Source of the DNA: Benincasa hispida
Taxonomy: Eukaryota > Streptophyta > Magnoliopsida > Cucurbitales > Cucurbitaceae
Reading direction: 5' to 3'
Assembly (NCBI RefSeq): GCF_009727055.1
Contig: NC_052359.1
Location: forward strand, 14,328,515 to 14,392,514
DNA length: 64,000 nt
The position numbers were made by a program, and so were the translations under genes. A model generated the notes under the pieces. That model saw only the letters and a program-made list of their open reading frames with translations, was not told where the DNA came from and searched no databases. Positions 1 to 10,777 of the stretch are shown piece by piece. Within the stretch, counting starts at the first letter, position 1. Each line of letters begins with the position of its first letter.

Positions 1-1710
1 TCGATCATAAATTGCTTATATAGGCAACAATCGCAGCGTTTAGCGTTGCAACGCTGGAGGTAATTTCATCCGTAGCGCGCATAACTAGTCATAGCGTCGC
101 AACGATACAACCAGTGTTGCAATGTTGCCCTGTTTTTCAATCTTATCTGCCTTGCAGCGTCACAGGGCAGCGTTGCTACGCTCTTTCTAAAGGGAATCTC
201 AACATGAGGAGATCCTTGAGCGGACGCGGATCATCCAAATTCCATTTCGATTGAAACATAAATTTATAGTAGATGCTGACAGATCATGCAAACTAAGTAA
301 ATTACAACATGCTTTTCAAATAAGATACAAAGTTCAAAGAAAATCACGTTTGAAGAACACTTCTTCTCGCATCTCTCGAATGGTCACCAACTCCCCAAAC
401 AAACAACAGTAAGATCTTGAAGACCTTCTTCAAGTAAATCACGAACCAAATCATCTACTGTTACTAGTAACTCCCTTTTAACTTATCCCTTCTCAACCTT
501 CTATTTCGGTAACAGATTCTTGTGTTAAAACAAAGTTCCATACCAATCACCTACCTAAGCTATCTTTCCATCTAACATATATTGTCCTAAAGTTCCACAT
601 GATAATAAGGTATTCTTCTTTTACACCAAAACCAATACCATGTAACCCCTCTTATCAAGCCTTCAAACCATACTTAACTAGGAGTTTCGAACACATTAAA
701 TTTCTCTCTTTCAAGAGAGTAAACTTTCTTGGATACTTTCCTCTCATTCATACTTATCTCTCACTAAGAATTTCCATCTTGTAGAATTCTTCTTTGCCAA
801 TTTGCATACTTTTAAACTCCAAAAGACTTTTGTTTCTTCAAATTTGCCTAACTTGGATCTTCTCACCACAATAAGGCTCTGGTTTTTGTCTAAGTATACT
901 AGAATAATCCTTCAACCTAAACAAATAACACCTTACTTTATCCCCTTTAAGTCCAAGGTCATGTCCAACTATTTTAGCTTCCTTTAATGACATCAACTTA
1001 GCTAAATATTCTAAAATAATTCTTCATATCATCACATATACTTTATCTACTCCATCAAGTCATAGTATTATCCAAGTGATTATGACTTATGAATCCTTTC
1101 TAAATTTCTTCTTAAAATGTTGGGTTTTTAATATCTTAAAACCTCTAATAAATCCATCGTCTCTTCCTCTTGTCTTTCATATCCATAAAACCTTTTTTTT
1201 TTTACCTTATTTTTCAGAATGTTCCATGTGAAGGAATTTATTTATAATGTCTCCAATTGCACCAACATAACACTAGTCCTTAATGAATTCTTGTCAAGAC
1301 AATTTTATCCCGGGGCTTAAACATATACATACCTTTATTTCTAATCTGTCATAACTCTACATAGTTTCATCAACCTTTAAGATCTCTGAAATGAGGTATA
1401 TATTTGTTTGTTCCTAACATAATTTTCATGAGATTAACTAGTACCAAATGACCTCATAATTTACTCTATTTTATTTTTCTTCTTTTATAGTGTCGTACCT
1501 AATAATCTTCTTATAATAACTTCTAACAAGTCACTAACCTAGCATTAGAACATAACTGGTGCATTTAAGCTAAACAAATATTTTAATGCACAACTATCAT
1601 AAAACTTGTAATTGATAGGACGTACCTGGCGATGACGAGGAATCCGTTCATGGGCCACAGGGACCATTTAGACTTACATAGTAAGTCAGTCTACAAAACT
1701 CAAAACATGG
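1..1710 (-). mobile_element. Internal non-coding part of element L1 (minus)
   Basis: Lies directly downstream, on the minus strand, of the primer binding site at 1711-1722, so it should be the leader and start of the internal region of the element whose LTR is 1725-4067. I see no gag or pol reading frame on either strand; the small open frames around 599-987 have no recognisable motif. Positions 30-180 hold several copies of GC-rich words such as GCAGCGTTGC and TTGCAACGCT in otherwise AT-rich DNA, similar in flavour to words in the LTRs of element J. The element continues to the left beyond the window. Confidence 0.45.
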
Positions 1711-1722
1711 GCTCTGATACCA
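1711..1722 (-). other. Primer binding site of L1
   Basis: The plus strand reads GCTCTGATACCA; its complement TGGTATCAGAGC is the standard plant retrotransposon primer site matching the 3' end of initiator tRNA-Met. It sits two bases from the TG end of the LTR at 1725, which fixes the element as minus-strand. Confidence 0.85.
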
Positions 1723-2235
1723 ACTGTAACGACCCGACCCCCTAGGACTTAGGTAAGGCCGTTACTAACATAAATGCATGTAGAGAATTTAAAACGACGC
1801 TCAGTTATTTGAAATAAATGCTAATTAAAACAAGAGAAGTTCAAAAGACATTTATTAAATGCAATTGTATAACAATAATAGGGTATCCATAAATCATAAA
1901 GGTTAATAAATACATATGGAAAACAATTCTTAATAATAAGTTTCAAACATCAAGACTAAACATTAAGAGAAACATGAAAAGAACTCTAAATCTCATGATA
2001 CGGAAGCGTAAAAACTAGTCCCAGTGACACGATCACGAATTCTGCTACGCCATCGCCGGTGCATCTCTACACTTACCTGAAACATCAACATAAGAAAGAA
2101 TGAGTATGAAATACTCAGTAAGTAGCCCCACCACTAGGGTCAGGCTAGGCATCTATGTCCTCTAGATACCCGCATATGGCACATAAACACATGAAACAGA
2201 CAAGAGAGTCCTATCCTATTGTAGTTAAGTATGCC

Positions 2236-2408
2236 CACAAAACTGGTGGATCCCGAAGGAAATACAAAACTGGTGAATCCCGGAGGAAACACAAACTGGT
2301 GAATCCCGAAGGAAACACAAACTGGTGAATCCCGAAGGAAACACAAAACTGGTGAATCCCGAGGGAAACACAAACTAGTGAATCCCGAGAGAAACACAAA
2401 ACTGGTGA
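2236..2408. repeat. Tandem repeat, 26-27 bp unit, about 6.5 copies
   Basis: Unit core CTGGTGAATCCCGAAGGAAA, separated by CACAAA or CACAAAA, repeated head to tail with few substitutions. It lies inside the L1 LTR. An open minus-strand frame through it is a by-product of the repeat. Confidence 0.9.
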
Positions 2409-4034
2409 GCATCTAACTAATCAGTGAGGATATTCACATAGTCTCAACGTTCAAAGAATCAACACCGTACAATTCTAAAACATACATGAAATCCTTGGTA
2501 CCATGGCGCCATCACATACACATAATCCTCAACAACATATTATACAACATTCATGTAGACCTTACATCAAAATTCTACAACATACAAGTATGTCTCAACA
2601 CCAGCAGATCAGACGTCGACATAAGAAAACACATACCATCACATACTAATGATCAAGTGCTTAGGTGTGTATTTAAACAATTCAATACTCGTGCCAGAAC
2701 ATACTTTGATTCAGGTCATACTATCAATCAACATGCTAATAATTTATCATATCATACACTCACCATGCTAGCATACAACTAAAGCCTGGCCCATGGGCAG
2801 TTCCAGTGGTAAGATTACTTACTTCAAATAAAGTCCAAAAGTTAAGTCAAGCGAACAAACTCCTTTCTAACTTTCCACAACTTTTGAATGAGATCCTAGA
2901 ACATGGACAAAAATAGCTCTTAACCTTTAACCCAATTTTTAAACATTAAATCATTCCCAAATTACCAGCACAACTTACCCAAAAGTGGTTTGACCAAGAT
3001 CACCTCAAAGTTCTAATACCAAAATTTTGTTGGAATCAAACTCAAGTCGTTCGCGTCTAAATTCAAAACTTCTCCAAAACTTGAATCTAAAGCCCAAAGT
3101 GTAGTTTGTTCCAAATTGTCTTCAGTCTCTCAAATAAATGCCTTAATCTAAGCAATTCAATAATAATGGTTAGAACCTCAAACAAATTTCAGCAACAACA
3201 TTTTAATTCAATCATTCCAAGGCTTAATATACTTACCAAAATGTTGCTTGATCCAAAATTAGTTTCAAACTCAAATCCGTTTGCGAACCCAACTTAATCC
3301 TGTGCAATGCCTAACAACACACTTTGACCTTAAAATTCCTTCAATGCTTGAATCTATGGCCCAAACATAATGGGTGTTAACAATTTTAGCCAAAACCAAC
3401 TGAGTAACCAAAATCTTCAAGAAAATTCTAAAAGACTCATATCTTATCCAAAACTTCACCACAAGCCAAAATCCAACAAACGGCGGCGAAGAGAGGCAGT
3501 GACCGACAGAGATCGGCGGCTAGGCTGGCGACGTGCGAACGGTCAGTAGCGAAACTAAACGGATTGAGCGGCTCTCGACGGAATGCAGCGGACGCCTTCG
3601 GATCTGGGCTCTCGACGGAACGCAGCAGACGAGGCATCTGCTCTGACCAGCCGGCGCGCTGAGGGGGCTTCGAATCGCCGACTGTTCTTCAGTGTCGGGT
3701 TCGACGAAAAACTGAGCTGTCGTCGATGGCTAGGTTTTCTCAAGGGGGGGCACGTGCGGTGAGGTTGAAGAAGAAGATTTTAAGTTTTGTTTATATAAAA
3801 AGAAAAATAATAATAAAACAAAAATTAAAAAAGAAATAAAATAAACTTTATTTTATTCCTTTCTTTATTCCACTTTATACTATTAAATTCGTTTCCTTCC
3901 CAAAATGAATTCCGTCATTAATTTCCAAATTGAATAAATTCAACGCCAAAAATTAAATTCCGCAACTACACTTGACTTCCAAAATTCTAAAAATGCCCTC
4001 AATAATAAAAGAAAATACTGAAATTACAAAAAAA

Positions 4035-4054
4035 ATATATATATATATATATAT
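4035..4054. repeat. (AT)n microsatellite
   Basis: Twenty bases of alternating A and T just inside the right tip of the L1 LTR. Confidence 0.95.
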
Positions 4055-4067
4055 TTGGGGTGTTACA

Positions 4068-5608
4068 AAAAAACTCTTTTTCATTTTATTCCAATTGCCA
4101 TAAAATTGCATAATCACCCACTAAGGGAGTTTTTGAGAAAAAAAAATAGATTATTATTCAAATTAATAAATAATATAAATAAATATGATAACCAACTTAT
4201 TATATTATATTTATAATCTGTAGTTTTAATATTGCATCACATACAATATAAACTATAGTTTTTTTTCTCTATTTTATGACATTTAATATAAATCATATTT
4301 ATATAAAATTAACAACTATTTGAATCTCATTCAAACGTATATTCCTTCAAATAATGTATCAAATACATTATATCAATTATATCATATATAATTAAATTAA
4401 TTTAATTATATTATATATAATTACATTCCCTCTTATAAATTTGAACAATTCAAATTAACCCAAAAACTGATTCTCAACAAAATCCTTTTTGAGCTAGGGA
4501 CCTTATGGACTTATAGCTTGAAGCTCCAACGGTACGTGAATCATTAATTAAACTCTTTAATTACATTATCCATCATCCGTTAATTGCCGGGCACTCTATT
4601 AAAGACCAAAAATTGCACTTTTCGCACTACAAATATATTTCTGTGTCCAGTGGATATAAGTGCGATGACCCTTCACAAATTGCTAGTAAGTATAGTTGGG
4701 CCAAAATACCATTTTTCCCCTGTAGTTACATCTAACTCTTTAAGCATCACTGATTCCTCTAATGAACAATAAGTCATAGTCTCATCTAACTGATTGCTAG
4801 TAAGTACAGTTGGGCCAAAATACCATTTTTCCCCTGTAGTTACATCTAACTCTTTAAGCACCACTGATTCCTCTAATGAACAATAAGTCATAGTCTCGCT
4901 ATGACTAAGTTCTCTCGGGCCAGGAGAAAGTGTGGTCACTATGTTCAAGACCCGAAATTAGCTCTTAAGGGAGTAATTTATCTACCTACATCGGGGAAGG
5001 AGTGAATTCCTTTTTGTGTAGCTGAGTTCCCAGCTCCCCAATTAGACGAATTCCCAAAAATGGTAGACTTATTGAGTTGGCAATGTGGCCGCTCTCACTC
5101 ATATAAATCAAAGGACCGTCTTCATGAGTAGGAGTTCACAACTCACTTAGGATTCAGGTCATGTCATCTATGGTCATCCTAGTGAAATGTAAGTCTATTA
5201 TTAACGGTGTTATATAAAGAGACTAATCATTTCGTGGTCCGGTCTTATACAAACTCTTTGTATAAGATACCCCCGCTCGCGTGTCTCCACATGAATGATC
5301 AGAATCAGATCATTTGTAGCAGTTTACAATATTTGTAACACCTATAAAGTGAGCCGTATCTGTGTGTCCCAAGGATAAGGTTCCCAACATTATCCATCTA
5401 CTACAGACCATTTAGGTTGTCATTTAAACAAGATCCACCTGTATGTCATTACATACTTGTTTAAATTTACATAAAATAACCTCGGATCTTAGTTTATTGG
5501 ATTGAGTATATGCTTATAAAACAATACTTATTTTATTAATAACAATATGTTTATATAGAGTTTACAAACTAGGAGATTACAAGGAGATTTAGGACTCCAT
5601 TCCCAACA
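4068..5608 (-). mobile_element. Copia-type LTR A (minus), left end unclear
   Basis: The right edge reads ATTCCCAACA on the plus strand, that is TGTTGGGAAT on the minus strand, the same start as the Copia LTRs C, D, E and F. Internal landmarks shared with those LTRs include the segments around TGTCTCCACATGAATGATCA and AATGAACAATAAGTC. No protein domains accompany it. The left edge cannot be fixed; it appears to abut the L1 LTR. A 114-bp tandem duplication lies inside. Confidence 0.65.
4680..4907. repeat. 114-bp tandem duplication inside LTR A
   Basis: Two head-to-tail copies, 4680-4793 and 4794-4907, both beginning TTGCTAGTAAGTA and running through the same AATGAACAATAAGTCATAGT segment with only a few substitutions. 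Confidence 0.9.
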
Positions 5609-5851
5609 CCCTCAATGCTGCCCTGCCTCCGAATTCCGCATTTTTCTTTCCCTTTTCTCCATTGATCAATACCCTAGGTCAAAACTTTGACCTTCTTGGG
5701 GTATTTTGGTCATTAATCTTCCAAAATTGCTTGTTCTCGTCCAAGTGCTCGATTTCCTACAATCAAACAATAAAAGCATAAAAAATCTCAAATTAAGCAT
5801 AAAACTAACTAAATTCTAAGCCCAAAAAACGTACTTTTTGGATGCGTTTCA
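5609..5851 (-). mobile_element. Athila-like LTR edge (K)
   Basis: Ends on the plus strand with GGATGCGTTTCA, closely like the edge of the J LTRs (GGTGCGTTTCA at 7262), and is preceded by similar AT-rich sequence. It reads as the 5' tip of a related minus-strand LTR, cut on its left by LTR A. Only the edge is visible, so the assignment is tentative. Confidence 0.4.
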
Positions 5852-5878
5852 GCCTCCATGTTATGCCTTATCTTTTGG

Positions 5879-5883
5879 GTAAA
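5879..5883. repeat. Target site duplication of J, left copy (GTAAA)
   Basis: GTAAA immediately left of the TG tip at 5884, matching GTAAA at 13816-13820. Confidence 0.85.
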
Positions 5884-7262
5884 TGATGTCGCACAAGCAC
5901 ATGCGTTAAGTAATAATATAGTTTAAAACAGTTAAGAGACCAACGACCGACTATCGTCCTGAGGAGATCAAAGGCCTTAATTATACTTAGCTATTCTAGA
6001 ATTATTTTGATTTTATCTAAGGATTATAATTGTGATGATATTTTGATATTTGAAAATATAAAGAGTGAAGAACGGATAAGTGTGAAATTCAAGAGTCAAA
6101 GGCGTTCAAGGATGTTGATTTTCATAATTATTTCATTAAGTCATACAAAGTATTTCTATGGATTATTATATTAAAAATGTGTTTAACTCTTGAAACTATT
6201 GTGTGGATTATTATATTTTAATAACATTTTTTCTAATGCAAACATAATTTATTACTGACTTCTTGAAATCCAATTAAGAAACATGACATTAAGAATAGTC
6301 ATGATCAACTTTCATTAATTACCTAACTATTCACATGATAGATTAGCTAATAATCTAATATTATAGATCCGATTAAACATAAAATCTTTTCTAATTGAAC
6401 ATTTAATCTAACATACATTAATAATCAATTGATGTGTAAAGCACAATAATACTAAAAAACAGTCAAGAACACAACACCCATAAAATATAGTATGCAATTA
6501 ACTTAAAATAAAAAAATAAGTATAACAACATCCTAGAATCAATCCATAAATAAGTTTATCAACATCCTAGAAATAGAATGTTTAGCCACTCATCGATACT
6601 AATAACATATTCTCATATGTTGTAACAATCATAAACAGTAAAGAAAAGTAAAGGGAACGAAGAAAAACTACTCTCGAAGCAATATTCATCGTTAAAGCCC
6701 GTCAATCTCACTTGATTCACACCTTAAGATCTTGAACGAACTCCAAACAAACCGCTAACTTTCCTCACTTTTTCTAAACTAAAAACTCTCTCTAAGGCTA
6801 AATTTCGTGGTGTAATATCATCTCTTCAACAGCCAAAACCCTAGGGCAATATATAGAGAAGAATTTTCGAAAACATATATATTTTCCTAAAATACACTAG
6901 CATCGCAACATTGCCCTACTGTCGCACCTCCCTTTCTTTCTTCATCAGCAGTGCAGTGCACTACGCTGTACTTGATGTTCTCGAGTTAGAGCATTGAGGT
7001 GCTGTGCTAAGGTACAGTGCTGCAAAGCTACCCTATTTTTGGGCAACTTAATCATTTTTGCCTATTTCTCCTCTCCTTTCAATGTTATGCTCGAATTTGA
7101 CTTCCTTGAGCTTATTTGGATCCTTTTTAGATCATTTTGTCATTAAATCTCTATTTCGAACATAACCTTGGAAGTCACTAACAAACAACATCAAATCTAC
7201 TAAAATTATATAAAAACTATCCTAAATCAAGGACAATTAAAGCACGTTTTAGGTGCGTTTCA
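5884..7262 (-). repeat. 3' LTR of J
   Basis: 1379 bp, TGATGTCGCACAAG at the left edge and GGTGCGTTTCA at the right. It aligns throughout with 12476-13815, for example the shared stretches ACTTAGCTATTCTAGAATT and AAGTATTTCTATGGATTATT. Positions 6900-7035 hold GC-rich words around GTGCAGTGCACTACGCTG, diverged from those in the other LTR. Confidence 0.9.
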
Positions 7263-8436
7263 CCATCCCATGAGCAAAAATAGAATAAAACCATAGGGAA
7301 GATTCTTAATATACATGCAATTGAATCATACCTCAATAGTAAGAATCACATGCTAGATCCATTAGTAGTGCAGATCACATTCTATTCAAAACTCAAGAAC
7401 TGACATTAGAGTTAACAGAATTCGTCAGTTTTCTACCTACTCTGGCTCATAAATCAATCATTAAGCATCCAAAAAACTCAAGTAGGTATATATCACTAAG
7501 GTGATTGAAATTCACTCTAATGGACATCCTAAACTTGCATTCTTTTACCTAGGGGTACTAGCTTTCACACATTCACTACAAGGACTCGTACCTAGTCAAT
7601 TCCCAGGCGTCTTAATTGATTACAACAAATGTACTTCTTTTTACCCTTATCTATGCATACACATTACAAGTTTTTTTTTTCAACAAGCAAATAAAACTCT
7701 TTTGATGTTCTTTTGTTAAGCCATCTTGTGTGCACACAAATTTTAAACAAGTAAATAAAACTTTTTTCTTCTCACTTGGTATACTATTATCAACCATCAT
7801 GAAAGACATTCTCTAATTGGTGGAGCCTTTCGAGGTGACAACCAAATTGACTCAAATCAACTTATTTTTCAATTAAATATTCTAAATTGAAGTGACTATG
7901 TGCTCAAAATATGGGAGACTCTAAGAGAGACTTAAATAAATCATAACTCAAGAATATGTTATCCTATTTCCACAGCAAATCATATAACATGCATATTAAG
8001 TACATCATAACAACCATCATAAAAACGTGCATTAGGCTTTCTCATCATCTTTTCCATTAAATTTTGAAAATTACCCTAATTTTCAATTAACATTAAATGT
8101 TTGTTTAACATTCATAGCAGGATAAGAAAATATACAAGTACATAGTACGTCTCCCACCCCAAACTTAGAATGATGTGTTGTCTCCGATGTATGAAAAAAA
8201 TAAAATAATCACTTAAAGTAAGTGATACAAGTCTGACAATGTGTAGGAGTCCACTCAAACAGATGGGAAGAATAAGTACTTTGTGTTGGCCAATGTTCCA
8301 AAAAAAATAATAACAACAAAAAAGGTGGCTCCATTTTAAAAATAAAAATAAGTAAAACAAAAACAAACTAAGAGCGGAAAAACTTGGGTTACTTCCAAAA
8401 AGTGCCAAATTTAACATCTATCAGTTAGACGATGCT
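7263..8436 (-). other. 3' non-coding region of J
   Basis: No coding frame is convincing here. Next to the LTR the minus strand reads GCTCATGGGATGG, a plausible polypurine tract. Near 8350-8436 the minus strand contains a TGTTAAATTTGGCACTT...GGAAGTAACCCAAGTT module that resembles the conserved sequence following pol in Athila-type elements. A small open frame at 8112-8417 (minus) overlaps this and shows no domain. Confidence 0.5.
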
Positions 8437-8441
8437 CTTGC
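8437..8441. repeat. Target site duplication of B, left copy (CTTGC)
   Basis: CTTGC directly before the first base of LTR B; the same five bases follow its other end at 10061-10065. Confidence 0.6.
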
Positions 8442-10060
8442 GAAAGGGATTGAATCCCACTACATAAGCATTTTATCACTTTTATATTTAAATTATAAGA
8501 AAAAATTTCACAGAATTAAACTACAGAATATCTCATGCTGTGAGTTTTACGAGGCTAAGCATGCTAATCAGGATGAGAGGAATACCTTCGAAGATAGTCT
8601 TCAAAATCTTCTCCAAGTCTTTTCCTCTATATTTGTTGATCTCCTCCACCAACATCAGGGACACCTCCATAGAGTCTTCTCTGCTATTCTCTGGCAAGAA
8701 TCGGTTTGTGAGAATCTTTGTTGAAAGAGAATATAGGAATTGATTTGTGTAGAGATTTTTCTCTTTTAAGTTTAGAGAATTGAGAGCTTGAGAGAGAGAG
8801 GAGAGGTTTTTTTTCCTGATTTTACCGACTAGACCTCTCCATATTGCAAACCCTCTGCAATTTTACGGAGAGAGAGGGAAGAGTAGCTTCCGGCCACTCT
8901 CTACAACCTCTCCATTCCCCTACAATGCAGGGGAATTATTTCCTTTAATTAAATAATAATTAATTTGTTTATTTAATTATTTAATCATATTCAAATATAC
9001 TTCTCTTAACTTATAGTTTCAATATGAATCTCATTTACATTAATTTTAACTTATAGTTATAATATGAATCTAACTCATATTAATTATCATCTTGATCTTA
9101 TTCAAACACATTAATACTCTCGTATTATATAGTTTAATTTTGAATCTTATTCAAAATAAACTTTATATTATAATATATCTAAATACATTATATTAATTAT
9201 ATCATATTTAACATAAACTCCTTTAATCAATTTGAACATTTCAAATTCTTTCAAAACTCTTGATCCTTATTTTACCTATTGTGAGCTAACAGGGGGACCT
9301 AATGGTCCTACAAATTATAAGCTCCAATGATCCAAGATCAATTAATTAAACTCTATAATTAAATTAATCTCAACATTCATTAACTATGAGACACTCCACT
9401 AAAGACTCATACTTACACTTTTATGCACTGCAGTACATGTTACGTCCATGGATATAACCACTACAAGTAAGTCGATCATTCACGAGTTGTTCGTAATTTT
9501 AGTTGGATCAAATTACCATTTTGCCCTTGTAATTACTTCTTTGTTCTTAAGTATCACTAATTCTCTAATAATTCATAAACCAAATCCCTCTCGAACCAGT
9601 AAAAGGGTGGGGCCCCATTGTTCAAGACCTGAAATTAGCATTTAAGGGAACTATTCATCTACTTACCCTAAAGCTAGAAGTAGTGAATTCCATCTTTTAT
9701 AGTTATGTTCCTAGCTCTCACTCGATTAAGCCCCCAAAATGGTAGGCTTATTGAGTCGACAACTCGAGCCAATCTCACCAATATAAATCAAAGGATAAGC
9801 CCTCATAGGCAAACGTTCATAACACATTCAGAATTAAGATCGAGTTACATATGGTAATCTAGTGAAATATTAATATTTTTAGTCAATGGTGTTACAAATA
9901 GAGATTAATTATTCCGTAGTTAAGTCTTATATTGTTCAAGTCTCATGAAATAACCTTAGATTTTTACTAGAATGGATAATTCATTATTGCATATTTAATA
10001 ATTAAATTAAGTATTATATTAAATAATTAATTACGAGGTTTTATGAAACAAATCCCAACA
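8442..10060 (-). mobile_element. Solo Copia-type LTR B (minus)
   Basis: About 1.62 kb. The right edge AATCCCAACA is TGTTGGGATT on the minus strand, the family start seen in LTRs A, C, D, E and F. The left edge begins GAAAGGG where TG... is expected, so the terminal base seems lost. CTTGC flanks both sides. No pol sequence or second LTR accompanies it, so it is a solo LTR formed after insertion into J. It contains an AG-rich stretch at 8785-8810 and long AT-rich tracts. Confidence 0.7.
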
Positions 10061-10065
10061 CTTGC

Positions 10066-10344
10066 TTCATGCCAAATCCCATGGTGATTTTGCTTTCTCA
10101 TTCATATCTCCATTTCTTAGAATCAAATTGTTGTAACTACCTTACCTAACGGGTATACAACCAACATAATCTGAGGGGTCATCCATCATAGTAACATCAT
10201 CAGACGATCAACTAATTTCACTTTACTAGTCATATGAGGCAAGTCGAACGACATTATAAACTCATGCTTAGATGTAGGCTCATAAATGTTATCTATCCTA
10301 TGACACATCCGTACATTGTTTGAGCTTTTGAGTGATTAGTAAAT
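10066..10344 (-). other. Continuation of J after protease, degenerate
   Basis: On the minus strand, fragments after the protease resemble the start of an Athila pol (a segment around GKLTFRSNIGKVTYGIY at the right), then break up in stops. RT motifs are not seen before LTR B interrupts at 10060. Confidence 0.4.
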
Positions 10345-10777
10345 GCCATAGGTTACCTTGCCAATATTGGATCTGAAGGTCAGCTTGCCTTCCTCAACAT
10401 CATTTAGAGCTATCCCTATGGTCAAGAATGGTCTTCCCAAGATGATGGGATCTTTGAATCCTCCTCCAAATCCAGGACCACAAAGTCGCAGGAAATATAA
10501 ACTGACCCACCTTTACTAATACATCCTTTATTATACCTCGTGGGTATACCAAAGATCCGTCAGCCATTTGCAATGAATTTGTGGTGGGCTTCACCTTCTT
10601 GAGTCCTAATTTTCTGTAAAGAGAAAAAAGATATAAGATTAATAGAAGTACCTAAATCACATAAAGCCTTCTTGATAGAAAGTGGGTCAATGGTGTAAGG
10701 AATAGTAAAACTCCCTGGATCTTTTAACTTTTGAGGTAGTTTCTTTTCTAGGATTGCACTATCCTCTTTTACCATAT
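10345..10777 (-). pseudogene. Retropepsin region of J
   Basis: The minus-strand frame at 10560-10777 contains LCDLGTSINL, the Athila-type aspartic protease active-site segment, with the catalytic Asp kept. The downstream frame has the flap-like run LQMADGSLVYPRGII and then VLVKVGQFIFPA. The pieces lie in different frames, so at least one frameshift separates them. The enzyme would process Gag-Pol in the virus-like particle. It lies between the gag region and the degenerate start of pol; the polymerase that should follow is missing. Confidence 0.7.

Larger units (their letters stand above)
1725..4067 (-). mobile_element. Long LTR of element L1 (5' LTR, minus)
   Basis: The LTR is about 2.34 kb and starts on the plus strand with TGTAACGACCC and ends with GGGGTGTTACA, so its tips form the inverted pair TGTAAC/GTTACA. 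The adjacent primer site supports an LTR identity and orientation. It contains a tandem array at 2236-2408, a GC-rich patch at about 3475-3770 and a (TA)n run at 4035-4054. Length and primer type fit Ty3/Gypsy or long-LTR elements; without coding sequence the superfamily is inferred. No second LTR is in the window, so no target duplication can be checked. Confidence 0.75.

Noticed and set aside
599..987. Two small plus-strand ORFs
   Set aside because: No domain, no start context, and located in the internal non-coding part of L1.
3437..3743. Overlapping minus-strand ORFs in a GC-rich patch
   Set aside because: They lie inside the L1 LTR. The open frames follow from high GC and lack recognisable motifs.
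3996..5613. CCCTC at 3996-4000 and 5609-5613 as a duplication for LTR A
   Set aside because: The left copy lies within the L1 LTR and no LTR tip follows it; probably chance.
8112..8417. 101-residue hydrophobic minus-strand ORF
   Set aside because: Leu/Phe/Tyr-rich translation of AT-rich DNA in the 3' region of J; not a membrane protein family I recognise.
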